Positions 12,701 through 25,567 of a DNA stretch of 64,000 nucleotides are shown here, one piece after another. The DNA lies in NCBI GenBank assembly GCA_030407005.1, contig JAUDYN010000004.1:2666001-2730000 (forward strand). The letters are read 5' to 3'. Under the pieces are notes generated by a model that saw nothing but the letters and a program-made list of their open reading frames with translations, was not told where the DNA came from and ran no database searches. Made by a program: the position numbers and the translations under genes. Numbering within the stretch: the first letter of the stretch is position 1; each line of letters begins with the position of its first letter. This stretch comes from Desarmillaria ectypa (lineage: Eukaryota; Basidiomycota; Agaricomycetes; Agaricales; Physalacriaceae).

Positions 12701-13230
12701 TAACTATAGGATAGATTGTATATACCTATTGATTAGCATAGGACAACAGACTTTCGCATGAAAAGAACAAACGAAGTTTGACCATACCATCAGGCAGGGC
12801 TTTCTGAGAAGAATTCATATTTAGACTCGAGCTAGGCTGAACCAGTTGTTGTGAAAGCGAGTTTGCCATATATAAGGGGCTTTATCTTTGAGAAGAGAAT
12901 TCTGCAAGTCGACAGGCTGGATTCATCATTCGATGATGGTGCGCATGTGCTCGAATGTCAAACAACATAGGCCGAATTCCGATATGCTAAATTTGCGCTG
13001 ACGGTCAGGAAGTAATAGAAAACCCGACGGATTTTCGTGTGTAAGTGTGTGTGGGTCTTCGTGAATGTAAGGAGTTGGAACTTTTTGGGTGGGTGAGGTC
13101 GGCCCGGTTAGGACCGAAACTGATTTGAAATGAAAGACGTGATTTTGCGCGCAGATTGCTCTATTACGAGCAATGACTTTGAAAGCCTTTTTCGGAGCAG
13201 AATGGATAGAATCTATCCTTCAACGACACG
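12701..13230. other. Intergenic, upstream of MET10
   Basis: This contains the 3' flank of the uracil phosphoribosyltransferase gene and the promoter of MET10. A short open frame opens at 13130 but overlaps the MET10 start in another frame and looks like chance. No motif recognised. Confidence 0.5.
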
Positions 13231-16200
13231 ATGTCTTGCTCCTCGACCCCGCTATCATCAACGAAGACCTTGTCCACGGCACCGTCGCCTAAGCCAAAGG
13301 CAAATGGTCTCGAGGCCCTTTTCTTCAATCCCCGGATACCAGCATCCCACCTAATAGAATACATTGCTTCGAGGCCACAGACGAGCTCAACGATTTTTGT
13401 GTATGATTTGGCAGAGCAGACCGGCTTCGGTACGCTCACCAAGTCTTGGGTGAGGTCTGGCAAGGAGTCAGTTCCCGTCGTGGACTTGCAGACAAGGACT
13501 GGCGCCGGATTGACTCTTGTCGGCCGTTTGTCGGAGGGTAGCAGTCAGGATGGTGTTATCACTGCCTACACATCGACCAAAGGCCTTTCAATGATGGCCT
13601 CTTCCCTGTCCTACCTCCCGGAGGCAGGTCCAACGAGTAGATTGGTCCTGCAGGTCCCTAACCTTCTCTTCGCCAACGATGCCCTATCGATTTCGCCATC
13701 TCTCGCGCCTCTCGCAACCTCTTTACCCATTCTCCCAAGCAGCCTTGTCATTCTTCTCTCTGCGACCCCTCAGGAAGCAGCTGACTTTGCACATATATCC
13801 TACCAACTCACCTCTCACCATGTTGTCCATATCTTTGACCACTATGCAGCGGCGCGTGAGATAGGCCATTCTATCTCTCCCCTGTCTTCTCTCCCTGTTA
13901 AAGAGAATAGTTCGGTGGCAGGTGTCCTGGCTCATGCGGGATATTCCTTCTTTGACTATACTGGTGACTCGGAGGCGGAGACCGTGGTCGTTTTGTTGAA
14001 CGGCCCGTTAGCATTGGCTGCCAAAGCCATTGCCACCCGATCTACGGGCTTTGGAGTCATTTCGGTGAATGTGTTAAGACCCTGGGATGAGGACAGTCTT
14101 CGGGACATCCTGCCCAAGACAGCACGTATCATTCATGTTTTGGATGACGTCCCGACCGCTTTGACGCAGGGATTTTTGTACGCTGATGTATTTGGCGCGC
14201 TGCTCTACCATGAGGCTGTATCCACTGTTCACGGACATCGTGTTACTCCCGCCCAGACACAGTCGTATGTTTCCAAGGAAGATGCGTTCATACGCTTCCT
14301 CTCAAATTTCGTGCCTGCGTCTGTCAAAAACATGTCGGATTTACTGCCCTCCTCCGCCAAGAAGTTGTTCCTCCTTAGTAGTCCCAATTCCGCGTTAACA
14401 TCCTTTTCACGTGTGTTGGAGGATATTTTTCTGGCCAACAAAGGCGTGTCAGCGCGTCTACTTACGGATCACGACACATTCTCCAAGTCGGGGGGTATCA
14501 CTATCAACCGTATGCTTCTTGAGCCCAAGAAGGATGTGTCGCCTTTCCTCCCCATTCCCGTCGCCCTTCCTTTCGAGAAGGACGAAGTCGATTTTCTGGG
14601 TATATTGGACCCAAGCCTCGTCAAATCCCATTCCCTGGTCAAATATGCCAAACTCGGCTCTGTGATCCTTGTTATCACATCCTGGTCGCCTGCGGAACTG
14701 TTGGCTAATCTACCTTCAGACTCCCTCATGTCTGTGGCGCAGAAAGGCGTCCATCTTTACACCCTTGATGCTGCGGGCATTGCCTCCCAACTTGTTGACG
14801 CCTCTGACACCGACATCATTGAAAATGTCCTCGTCATCCTCGCTTTCCTCAGGTTGTATCTAGGAAGTGCCGCACGAGAAGACCTAGTAGCCACTGTCGC
14901 AAAAAGTGCCTTTGAGGGTGTTGTACAGGGTGCTTCGCTCGAAGCGATGAACTCTGCTGCTTGGTCTGGCTTGGTTGATATTGAGATTCCTGCAGTCTCA
15001 GACGAGGATGCCACTTCGAGCGCACCACAAAAGGACATTGAGTTCAATGCGGTCGTCGTAGAAAGTGATGACGGTGATTCAGTGGCCACGGGTGCGTATG
15101 TGGGTACCTGGCACGATGCTGCGAAGCATATCCTGTTCCATGACGCGTTCACACCTTCCGGACTGGCTCCCGAAGCCTCTCTCCGCCCAGAAATCCCCGA
15201 TGACACATTCCTCATTACGTGCGTAGTCAATCGTCGACTCACCCCTATGGAGTACGATCGCAATGTCTTCCATCTTGAATTCGATACTACGGGTACTGGG
15301 CTGAAGTATGAGATTGGTGAAGCGTTAGGCGTGCACGGTTGGAACGATGCACAAGAGGTCCTTGACTTCTGCGATTGGTATGGCGTTGACTCTAACCGTC
15401 TCATCACCATTCCCGTAGTAGCTGGCGAAGATAACATGCACACACGCACCGTTTTCCAAGCGCTGCAGCAGCAGATTGATCTCTTTGGCCGTCCACCCAA
15501 GTCATTCTACATCGATCTCGCACCTTTCGCCACCTCATCTGTCGACAGGCACTCTCTTCTCTTCATCGGATCAGCGGAAGGCTCTTCGACTTTCAAGAAA
15601 TTGTCGGAGAAGGACACCGTTACTTTCTCCGATGTGCTGAGAAGGTACCCCAGTGCCAAGCCCGGCATAGAGCGATTGTGTGAGTTGGTGGGCGATATAA
15701 AGCCAAGGCATTACAGTATTGCCAGTGCTCAGAGTGTCGTTGGAGACTGCGTTGATTTACTCGTCGTAGCCGTAGACTGGCAAACACCAAATGGTGAGTG
15801 TCAAGCGCTTCGATGTGAAATTACGGTACTCTGATGGCCCTTGAATCCAGGCCATCTTCGCTATGGTCAATGTACACGATATCTAGCCGGTCTCAAGGTT
15901 GGCCAAAAAGTCACAGTGTCCATCAAACCTAGTGTCATGAAGGTAAGTTGTACGCATATTTGATTGACCCCTTTTTGACTGACTTTTCCATAGCTGCCGC
16001 CAGACAATATGCAACCGCTCATTCTTGCCGGTCTGGGCACGGGAGCCGCACCCTTCCGAGCCTTCCTGCAGCACCGTGCTTGGCTCCTTCAACAAGGCCA
16101 GAAGGTTGGACCCGTCTACTACTACTTCGGATCTCGGTATCAGTCAGCAGAGTATTTGTACGGAGAAGAGATCGAATCCTTCATCCTGGATGGTGTCATC

Positions 16201-16519
16201 ACTCGTGCTGGACTAGCGTTTTCTAGGGATGGTCCCAAAAAGGTCTACATCCAGCACAAGATGCTCGAAGATTCGGAAGCATTGGCTACTATGATTCAAG
16301 ACCAGAAAGGCGTTTTTTATCTTTGTGGACCTACGTGGCCGGTGCCTGACGTGTATGAAGCCCTTGTTAACGCGCTTGTGAAATACAAGGGTCAAGATGC
16401 CGCATCTGCTGGCGAATATCTCGAAAGTCTCAAAGAAGAGGAGCGATATGTGCTCGAGGTATGACTTTGACTTTCATGTCAGGTTTCCTTTCGACTGAGC
16501 CGTTTTCTAGGTCTACTGA
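13231..16519 (+). CDS. MET10: Sulfite reductase (NADPH) flavoprotein alpha subunit
   Basis: The electron-entry subunit of assimilatory sulfite reductase, moving electrons from NADPH to the beta subunit that makes sulfide. Exons 13231-15793, 15851-15942, 15994-16458 and 16511-16519 sum to 3129 bases, or 1042 residues, close to the known fungal length of about 1035. As in other fungal Met10 proteins there is a long N-terminal region related to pyruvate-ferredoxin oxidoreductase domains and no flavodoxin domain. The C-terminal half has the FAD-binding RHYSIAS motif (about 15708), the NADPH-binding GLGTGAAPFRAFLQHRAW (about 16030) and FYLCGPTWPVPDVYEAL near 16320. The last exon codes only for the final VY and the stop, giving the terminal aromatic residue typical of this reductase fold. 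The gene looks intact. Confidence 0.95.
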
Positions 16520-16787
16520 GCGTGATGTGACACGATGCCCAACTCTGGTCAATTTTATAAAGTAGTGGTCTATCTGTCTGGTTATGTAGTAGTATATAAG
16601 ATCGTATACAAATTATACCTTTCCAACTCCAATACTCGCGTAGAGGCAGAAATGCAAGCTCTTAAGTACGCACAGTCACAAACCTCAGCCGACAAGGTGT
16701 GACTTGGCAGCGTTTTATCTATTGCTTCAACGCGTAGTGACCCATCCACTCACTCTATCGTACAAGGTTCTTCTGCCACCGACACTA

Positions 16788-18445
16788 CTAATCGTCGTCC
16801 ACCCACTCGTTTGCAACGACGCGTCGAACATACTGCTGTACCCATCCAGGTCGGCGTGCATGTTGAGCAGCGAGTTCCTCGCGCCGCTGCTCTCTGCGCC
16901 GATTCTCTTCCGTATCTTCACCATCGCCACGGACTTCCATTGCGTTGGCTTCCGTACGTATTCGCCCTTCCCGCCTGCGTAGGACAGCTCTTCGTCGATC
17001 CCAAACTGCGGGGTGAACTGTCGTCACCAGCAGCGTCATGAACGCCAAATATTTCTGACCAAACATAGGCGGCTCTGTTACCGTTCCCTCAAGTGTCCGT
17101 TCCTCGTTGGGTATGTTGAAGTTAGCGAGGGTATCCAATACTCCCATAGAGGGAGCTTGTGCTCCGTCCGCTCCTCCGAGCTCAGCAGCAGCAGCCGCAC
17201 CTGGGGCGTCAGCCGCTGCAGCTGGACGATTTACCCGGTTATCATTAGGTGCTACGTCTCCAGCCACGGGTTGCCGTTGATCTTCAGCCGCAGGAGCGAT
17301 CCATCTGTTAAAACCATGCCGAGTCCATATTTCATACAGAGCCCATCCCATTATCAGGATGCCAATGAATGGCTTCCGCGCAGGTGCAAAAAAGTAAAGC
17401 AATAACAGTGTTCGCAGTAAAAGGAATGTGAGAGGCAGTAAGAACGGGCGTATTTGGAGTTGACGAAGTTCTGGAGGTGCCGGTATCTGGTTACCCACGG
17501 GAACATCATTTAAGACGACGTTCTGAGGATTCTGAATAGTACCATGCGGAAGCCCCAGTTGCTGTAGAAGCGCAGTGACTTGAGGAGGGATGGTATCCTG
17601 CTGCGTTGTTTGGGAAACGGTGTGCATTGGTGCAGGAATTGCATCGGATCTTAGAATGGAGAGCGTATAAGACAAAACCTGTAGCGCATGCTGCTGTGTC
17701 GCAGTAGGGGCTTGTGATGGATCCTCTAAGCTCAAGTAATTATTCCCTCTAAAGAGAATGATTAGTAAGAGATTGGAGACGAAAATAGCTACTAAGACGC
17801 ACTCTCGGACGACTGGCTTGTACCTCACGCCACCAGGAGTACGAGGAGGATAGTCTTTGTCAAAGATAGGTGGCCACGACCAGCCTTGACTAGCAAGATA
17901 TCTCATGGCCTCTCTCCTCGGCGTAGTTGGATGCGACATTTGAACAATATCGCACTGCATGAGAGCGAGGAGGGCATTGCGATGCTGGAAGATCACGTAA
18001 CCGAGGGACGACGACTGCGGAAGAACAGTCCGCGATTGTGTGCGGGAAAGTGAATCAAGAAGCTGGTCAATTGAAGATGATGCGAGCGAAGCAGAAGAAA
18101 TTGAAGACTCAGTTCTCGGAACCTGTGGAGGCGAATCTGACCAAGCAGTAGGATGAACCGCCAAATGGACGATCCGTGATTCATCAGGGGACTGAATCAA
18201 GTTGAGAAGTAAGTATCATGATAGCAGTGGTACAGCAGACTTACGGTCCAAATGGTATCCAGCCTCTCATGGTCTGCTAAAGCTCGACCTCGCCAAATGA
18301 GTCTCTGTCCATCAACACGAGGTCGACCTGCACAGACTGCCTGAATCTGCTCTTTGACTGCTAGGATTGTAGACCCACTGTCGACATTAACCGTGAATGA
18401 GTGAGCATAGGCGGGTAGCTCGACGTGCAACTCGACCAGTGACAT
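16788..18445 (-). CDS. Ubiquitin-like domain ER membrane protein (Herp/Usa1 type)
   Basis: Probably an ER-associated degradation factor. Exon 1 (18445-18245) codes for a ubiquitin-like fold: VELPAYAHSFTVNVDSGSTI, then VKEQIQAVC and GQRLIWRGRALADHERLDTI. A 53-base intron (18244-18192, GTAAGT...TTCAG) joins it to a long second exon; total 534 residues. After a serine-rich linker come a hydrophobic stretch CVLVAIFVSNLLLIILF (about residues 170-190) and a pair LLPLTFLLLRTLLLLYFF / FIGILIMGWALYEIW (about residues 305-345), then a charged tail with many Arg and Glu. This order matches Herp/Usa1-family proteins, but the central region is weakly conserved, so the exact orthologue is not certain. Confidence 0.75.
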
Positions 18446-19741
18446 GGAAGTATGGGAAAGCGTTATCTGCCTACGTGTTTCCCGGCAATGTTTCTGATAT
18501 CACGTGTTATGATCGCGACACGGTGCACAGTTCGGAATTCTCCGAATAAGGGACCCCAGCTACAAGGACCGCGATGCCAGTGACGAGACCTTGCTGGAAG
18601 GAGGCTGCTGCGTAGCCACGTACAATATCTGTCCCTTCAGTGCTTTAATTTTTTAGGAACTCAGTATCATTACTGGTTTCTTTTCTAGGGCAACACTAGA
18701 GTAGACTGCATAAATAACCTGGTAGTATTCAGTGGGACAGCGAGTGGGGTTAGATATAATAAAATACAGATCCATGAGACAATTGAAGTTCAGCGTGTAG
18801 CAGACCGAAAGGTAGGAAGGTAGCGACCATAACACTATACAATGGGTCGAAGGAAAGAGTAAGGGTGCACGGTAACTTGAAGTCGGGGCAACTGGACTTA
18901 GATATGGAGTTGGTTGATGGTGTTCGCCGAAGGATGTTGACGAGAACAGGATCCTCAAGGTAGGTCGGAGACGAGAATACAAAAGTGTTCCGTCTAGTAC
19001 CTAACTCATCCTCGTGCTGGTGAGCTCCTGGTGTTTCTGTATCGTCTCAAGTCCAACACCCCTGTCGTTAGTCTTGTCGCCTCGACCTCTTGAAGCTGCC
19101 TGACATGATCCTCAAGTTCCATTTATTAGGCGAGAACCCACTACCCAAAGGTCGCGGCTTGCTAGAGGCAGATTAGGAAAGAAGGATTTGATATTGGCAG
19201 GTTTCGGAGGTTGGCGGGTTGAAGCAGTGAGCAAATACTATCGATCGACCAGAAGTATCCAAATTGGCTAGTTTCCTCAATTTTGAGAATTTACCTCGGA
19301 TATTTTGTAGAAGGATAGTTTAAATATCACATCTGCATTGTGCCAAGTTTCAGATTTTTCAGAAGAACATGAGCTGCTGCGGAATGGTATCGGCGTTGTA
19401 AGTGGTCTGATCGGCGCGCCTTTGCAAGATTCCTGATTATTTTTCGGGACCGAGACGCACTAGATGAGTAGATGGAATTGTGAGGGACACTAATAGGTAT
19501 CCTGGGAACAAATATGATAAAAAACTGTAAAGAATTGCGACCACTAGAAGTGAAAAGGTGTTGAAATTGACGCTCCTAGTCGATCGATAGTAGCAACAAA
19601 CGTATATTAGGTTTCGGGTGCTGGGAAGTTTCGGGTCGGGTACACCTTGCTTACCAGCAAAAATTCAAGCAACGACACTCGAATAAAAATACAAGTAATA
19701 CAGTCGAGCACTGACGGCAATTACGAAGGCCCAAGTTAAGC
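18446..19741. other. 1.3-kb intergenic region
   Basis: No supported gene. It includes the promoter of the Herp/Usa1-type gene (with CACGTG at 18501) and the 3' flank of the zinc-cluster regulator. A 109-codon minus-strand frame at 18653-18982 has no recognisable feature. Confidence 0.5.
18501..18506. promoter_or_regulatory. CACGTG site upstream of the Herp/Usa1-type gene
   Basis: A palindromic E-box core 56-61 bases upstream of the minus-strand ATG at 18445. The same hexamer lies close to three other start codons in the window. In fungi it is the core bound by bHLH factors such as Cbf1; binding here is inference. Confidence 0.35.
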
Positions 19742-22075
19742 TTAGAACACAAGACATAGTAATACTGGATTAGAAGTCAAGAGACACTGTGAAAACGTTA
19801 GTTTAGACCAAAGTGTCAGGCAAGAACAATCAGGCATACCATCTATATAGGGTAGCTTTCTCTGCAGCTTGCTGGCTGTGGTCTGTACGACCACACGCAT
19901 TTCATAAATTACCTCAAAAGAAAGTAGGGACGGGGATATATTGGACTCTTGTCGAATCACTTTGATGCAAGCCCGTAGTGCTAGCTATGTCACGCCAAGG
20001 ATGCAGTGATGAATATGAGAATTGCAATGTAACAATCTACTTACCGTCAGTATCGGGTCTAGACGACCATAGTCTTCATCCACAAAAGTTGAAAAGAGGC
20101 CGACCATCTGGGCAGCTATGTTAACACACGCCTGGCGGGATTCCATATTCGTAGACGCCAGTAAAAGATGAAGCTCTGTCAGGGCAGTCAAGTCGACAAT
20201 CTCCGCCAGCTTCAGTGCTCGAGAAAAGTGTTGATCAACGTCAAGCCCTGTGTTCAACATACGCGGCTTAACGCGAGATAGATGAACCTGTATCCTTCGC
20301 ATAAGATCCCAATACTTGATAATACATCGGCTTGAACGGGTCGAGCCTATAAGCATATTTAAATTTGTTAGACCCACTCCATTATGTCTACTCACAGCAT
20401 TGCTCATCGTCCCAAAGACATATTAGCTGTTGAACTTCTTGAATATACGTTGCAGCAGTTGTCCTTGCACAGACTGCAAAGATATCAACCGGCATGGTAG
20501 CATGTAATTCCTTGTATGGGTTGAGACGAGTGAGAGACCGTAGTGATTGCGCATGGACTCACCGACAACAAGTACAGCTCTGAATCGAGTTCTGCATGGA
20601 AGAGGCATGGAACATGGAATTGGATATGAGCCGCCTTGTCCATGTAGTACACTTGCAATATAGCTCCGATCTCGTCCTCCGTAGCAGGTATAGTGACGGT
20701 ATCGTTGTTTGAGGTTGAGCGCGGTGACCTTACTAGATGAAGGTCATGTCGCATCAGGAGGTGGGCCGATTTGAGTAGATATTCCCGGCCCTTATACAGG
20801 TCACCCTTGGTGAAATAATACAAAGATATAATTCCGTGTGCTTGTATAGATGTTGCAGGGGGGAGGATCTCCCGGGAGTCATTCAGATAATCGAGGACGC
20901 TTTGCAATTGCATGGATTCAGTGATCGTTCTGAAATATGAGGATTCCTCCTGGAGAAAATCAGCGGAAAGCCCATATATCAGACGTTGACGTACCTGTAC
21001 TAGGGCGCCCCATAACTGGGCAACGTGGACCATAACAGGATGTACAACAGTGTTTGATACGTCCCCACGGCTGATTGCGAATAACTTCTCGTCTGACAAG
21101 CAAACTCCCAATTGGGCTCTGCAGGAAAAAAATATTTCACGCCTGCATTAAATTAGTTTTCCTATTTACGGAGAGAAAAGTTGTGTCCGCGTACATCGGA
21201 GTGAGGTCAGACATGTGGAACACTTCCATCCCACCTTTCTCTACAGGCATTACAGGCATTGGAGGTATCAAGTTAAATGGGTCGCCTGTTAGGAGACCCG
21301 CGTATGGTGGGATTATATCGAGGACTGTTGCGGTAGTGGATTGGTTAGTGGATCCTTCGATAAATTGCGGAGTAGATGCTTCGTCCTTGGTAGGTGATAT
21401 AGGTTCGCCGAGAGGTCTTTCCGAGCTAGACCGACTAGACGAAGAGTCCGAGTCCGAGATAGACTTGTCCTGGGATTCGTAGACTCGCAAACGATTCTCA
21501 AGTTCCTTTATGCGATCATAGAGTTCAGCCTTGATACTTCGATGCACACCATCGTCATATTGACAATCGTCCTCCTTGTTTGCGATTCGGCATGTAGAGC
21601 AAAAGGGCCGACTGGCGTCACATTTCTAGATATATAACTGTTGATCAGCCCGCCATATTTTGTTATATTGGAAGACCAATTACCTTCTTCTTACGTCTAT
21701 AGAGTATATTTATTTAAGCAAACGGTCAAAGCTGAGAAACGAATCGATTACCGGCACGGTACACAAGCCGCTCCTTTCTGCAGGAGGTCACCTTTCGAGG
21801 CCGTGGGAACGGGGTCGATGTACACGCAATTCACTGACTTGCGCGCCTTCGAGCACGACCCACAGGTTGGATAGACACCGTCACAGCGCTCCGGGGTGCT
21901 TTAAAATACCGCCATTCCGCTAAATAAGATCACTCACGACTTTCCGCGCCCTGTTGATCAACGGCACTGCGGTAAGAAGTATCCCGAGGCTCGGAAGATG
22001 AAATACTGACCTACAGGGTGTGCAAGTCTTCGGCGCCGCCTTCAACATGAGCTGGTAAGTAGACGAAGTTGCCAT
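19742..22075 (-). CDS. Transcription factor with two tandem Zn2Cys6 clusters
   Basis: A fungal regulator with two zinc binuclear clusters, each spread over several small exons. Cluster 1: CTPCRARKVRCDGVYPTCGS, continuing to a sixth Cys, assembled from three exons with introns near 22012-21947 and 21937-21889 (the second has acceptor GGAG). Cluster 2: CVPCRRKKKKCD, joined through a 13-base exon between two introns, followed by ASRPFCSTCRIANKEDDC. A short coiled-coil-like stretch (AELYDRIKELENRLRVYE) and an acidic Ser-rich linker follow. The C-terminal half (21111-20000) resembles the fungal-specific transcription factor domain (ISLYYFTKGDLYKGREYLLK, EDEIGAILQVYYMDK). Two clusters in one N-terminus is a layout I associate with basidiomycete regulators. 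The start (MATSSTYQL, 22075) and the last exon (stop 19742) are likely but not certain. Targets unknown. Confidence 0.85.
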
Positions 22076-22560
22076 AGATTTTAACACCTCCTTAATAGCG
22101 TGGTGATCTGCACAGTAGTAGGTATGAAAGTTTACGGCGGTGGTGCCGGCCACGACGATGGATGATCGTGACTAAAGTTTTCCAACAGGCTAGTCTCGGA
22201 TTTTGCCGAGATTTGCAGCATCACGGGGCAGGGGCGCTCCACCACCTCGAACTGGGACCGCCGGATGTAAATTTCGCACCGCCGACTATACTCTTCTCGC
22301 AGCCGCTCAGCCGCAATCCATGTTCATCCATCCAACAGCCTTGCTGTCGCCGAGAATTTGTGTAGAATAGCAACTGTAGAAATCTCGACCCTCGAGGCCA
22401 TGGGCGGCGATGCCGAAGAAGAAGCCATTCCGACGGAAACGTTCTACAACTCCACTCGTGCCTTGACGGCAACAAGAGATTCGGATTGCAGGCATATACT
22501 CCTCCTCGTGCCAGCAAAGGCAATGCACACCCCTGTAGCATTCTCATCTCCCAGGAAGCC
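22076..22560. other. Intergenic, upstream of the zinc-cluster gene
   Basis: Several overlapping short frames occur on both strands (for example 22221-22547 minus and 22358-22576 plus), none with a motif I can name. Treated as promoter plus possible relic coding sequence. Confidence 0.3.
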
Positions 22561-22565
22561 TCATG

Positions 22566-22925
22566 TTAAATTATGAAGACAAGTTATCTTGCAGATGCCA
22601 TATATGAAGATATGGGATTCAAAGCCAAGGTGTTCCCATGGACGTACCTCAATGAGCGTGCGATCTATGATGTGAACACGGTAGAAGATTTCAGCCAATG
22701 TTATGATGTTCTTCTCGTCTCCATACGTTGCCTGTCTTCGGATCTTTTCCATGCTCATAATACCAGAGTCTACAAACAGACGATGCCTTCTCTTCGAAAT
22801 GATCAACATTCAGCGGGCGATTGCGAGTGAGGCCTCTTTCGGCACGTCTCCATCTCCGGTCAATCCAAACATCGTCTTCAGTGCTTCCAGCGCGATCGTA
22901 TGGGTGAACCTTCCAGCCTAGCGTT
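22566..22925 (-). pseudogene. Possible Ric8/synembryn-like relic
   Basis: On the minus strand from about 22918 the frame reads IALEALKTMFGLTGDGDVP, then a TGA near 22820, then MLIISKRRHRLFVDSGIM and TLAEIFYRVHIIDRTLIE. The pattern (leucine-rich helices, an 'RLFVDSG' turn, an 'EIFYRVHIIDRTLIE' helix) resembles part of the Ric8 armadillo-like fold, a G-alpha exchange factor and chaperone. Only about 85 residues line up. There is an in-frame stop, and flanking sequence on either side does not continue the family. It is either a decayed fragment or a chance resemblance. If the TGA falls inside an intron, it could be part of a real gene I failed to assemble. Confidence 0.25.
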
Positions 22926-25567
22926 CAGCCTTACGACAGCACTTCAGTATTGGTGAAGCAATGATTGCATTACTTCTTGACTTTACTGTCTGGGATCGCT
23001 CATAAACGACGCCTTGTTTGGCAGTTCCAATATGCGGCTCTGCAGAAACCGCGCGTCCTCGCCATAGGTTACTTCCCGTCCTCATCTACACCGCGCTTGC
23101 GGCCTCCTCATTGGCTTGGACGTCTTCCTCGGTTCGTTCCTCGAGCCACTTGTCTGGGTTGTTTCATCTCTGTGATTATCTTTGCTACCTAAGCACTTGC
23201 TGGTACACCGCCCTCCTTGAATGGTCCTACTGGACACCTTTGTTTAATCTACTAGTCCATCTCTCCCTCAAATATGCATTGTCATATTTTATTCAGAACA
23301 TTTGGCGCGTACTTTACCGTTACGCAACAGGACAGTACGATGATCCTTGTAAGAGTTTGTCCCAACACGCTGAGATGGAAAGCTTGCAAAAAGTAGAGTC
23401 AAGCAGTGCAGTCGATGCCAGGTGACATATCGCTCAAGGCGCTATACCGGCTCTTTTCCACCTCATCCAATCCTTCCGTCTAACGTACCGTAGTTCAAGC
23501 CATCGGTGAATCATTGCAGAGCAAGGCCGAACGGACATTTCGCGCTCCAAACTTTGTCGACGCCTGGAAGAACTTGCTATACAGTCGGTTCCTTTCCCCT
23601 ATGGTCTCGTGATGGTTACGAATCGTGCCCGGCTCATAAACCAAACTTGAGCGTGTATTACGGTGCCCTTTTCATTCATGCTGATTTTATCAGCTGCATC
23701 CCTCCCTCACTGAAAGCAAGTGTCGAGTTCATCGCATCTATTTAGACGTATAACGAACCCATTAGGTCCATGATCATCGGAGACGTTGTATCAGGGTGCT
23801 GTTTCATTCATCCAATCCCACGAATGATTGCTTCCGACTCCACCTCCTCATCTTGAGGAAAATTTTACGCACTTGAGCGCCGCCGCACCATCGACGACAA
23901 TGACACTTCTGCAATTGAGCCATTCAGTTCTTGGAACATTCGTAAAGCCTCTTGTCATCTTGTCCGCACATGACATAACTCTTGCATCAAGCGCTATCCG
24001 CAGTAACATTCCATACAGACATACGATCTATTTCCTGAAAAGACGGCCCATCTAACAATATTCTCTGTATCTGTGCACCGCGAAAGTGAATCTTCTTTGT
24101 CTTCATCCTTGGGGGGTCTACAGTGGTCTCTGACGAGTTCTTCATCGCCAGGCTTTCCGAAGACCTGATAAAATCCCAATGTGGCGGAACTGAAAACCCT
24201 TGATCGGATTGTAACAAGCTTTGAATATCATGATTCATCACATGAGTTTTGGCTGTTTTACTTCAGAAGAAGATGTAGCCGTTTTCGACATCCTCAAACA
24301 CATCCTCATCGAAACTCCGCCGTCACTCCGTTTCGCTGTCTTGAATGGCTGGTCTGTACTCAATGGCGTGAAATTTTACCGAGGCCATGGCAGATGTCAC
24401 TTGATCTGACATTCAGTCGTTATCATTCAAGCCGGGAGGATTTAAGGTTGGCGTGCGACTTTATAACCAACGATCTTCTCGAAGCGAGTCAGCACGTAAA
24501 TATCCTTGATCCGTGCAGCAGGATGTTTGGGATATTTTCGAAACCATGAATTCCACCCCCCATTGGCACGCCTCATTCGGTGTTATATTTCAGCCATAGG
24601 ATATGGCCCAGGCTCTCGTCTTGACGATTCAATGATGCATCAACATATTTCACATTGAATTTTGGCCGTAAATGGTCCCAATTGGGCGGAAGATCTTCGA
24701 AAAGAGACTATTAGGAGGAGTAGCTTATTGCTCGTCGTATAGTCCTGATGGAACGACTGCCGCCGCCGACTTGGACGATTGTTCACCGAGGACTGTCTGG
24801 GATTTTTCCATCAGCAAGCTTTTGTGTCTGGAATCACTGACAGTACACTTCTCTCAGCGGAAGGAGCGGGCGGTCAAAGGATATATATATTTCATAACCT
24901 AAACCCTGGATGCGTCTTTCTCGGGCGAATGCGATAGTAAGCCAGTGACTAGGCACCCTTCCGGAGTTCAAACACACGCCCCCAAATCGACCATCGAGGC
25001 CTTTAGCCAGGTAGGCTCGTGAAATGATGTGAGCTTGATTTCATGCAGAACTCGATAAAGCTCGCTCAGCGTGCCGCACAGCTCTCATAGTCTCGTGTTC
25101 CAAAATCTTGATGTCATCACGGTAGCACCACTCTTTTTATCTCGCATTGTACCAAGGACTCTTAATAAACAAATCCCATTACAGATATTTATTCAGTAAG
25201 GCCGAAGTCTAAGACACTTTCTGAATTTTGGAACAGGTATGATGGTGGCTAGTGACGAGGTATTTTGGGCGAGAATAACTGGGGAAGTAGATGCTGCACT
25301 TCCAAATGGGATGGATCTCATGCTGTGCGGTATTTCAGATATTTCTGGAGTGTCAGGTACAAGAACTGCGCACATGTTCCCGCAGTTGGTGATGAAGAGT
25401 GCCGGGGAGCACATTGGGTGTACTGCACTGGAAGAGGATGAGGGTAAAAGTATTGCTGTAGTGCAATACTAAGCTTTTCCGGCAAAGGGTACCTTGTCGC
25501 ATGCAGCTCCTCAAAGCAATGGATCATAGTATTATGTCTGGGAATAATTTATGGGAGCATCTAGTAG
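22926..25567. other. 2.6-kb region of broken open frames
   Basis: Frames of 60-135 codons occur on the plus strand (23018-23425, 23506-23745, 24181-24549, 24672-24902) but are separated by stops, and I could not join them into a known protein. Segments such as SKLLCLESLTVHFSQRKE (about 24810) look like leucine-rich repeats of mushroom F-box proteins, only weakly. A plausible reading is one or more decayed F-box-like or family-specific genes. Confidence 0.3.

Noticed and set aside
14757..15500. Long antisense frame of 247 codons within MET10
   Set aside because: It lies wholly inside the conserved FAD-domain exon on the other strand, with low-complexity composition and no motif; a shadow frame.
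22965..23425. Plus-strand frame with hydrophobic stretches as a membrane protein gene
   Set aside because: No start context, splice chain or family; composition fits a broken frame in a decayed region.
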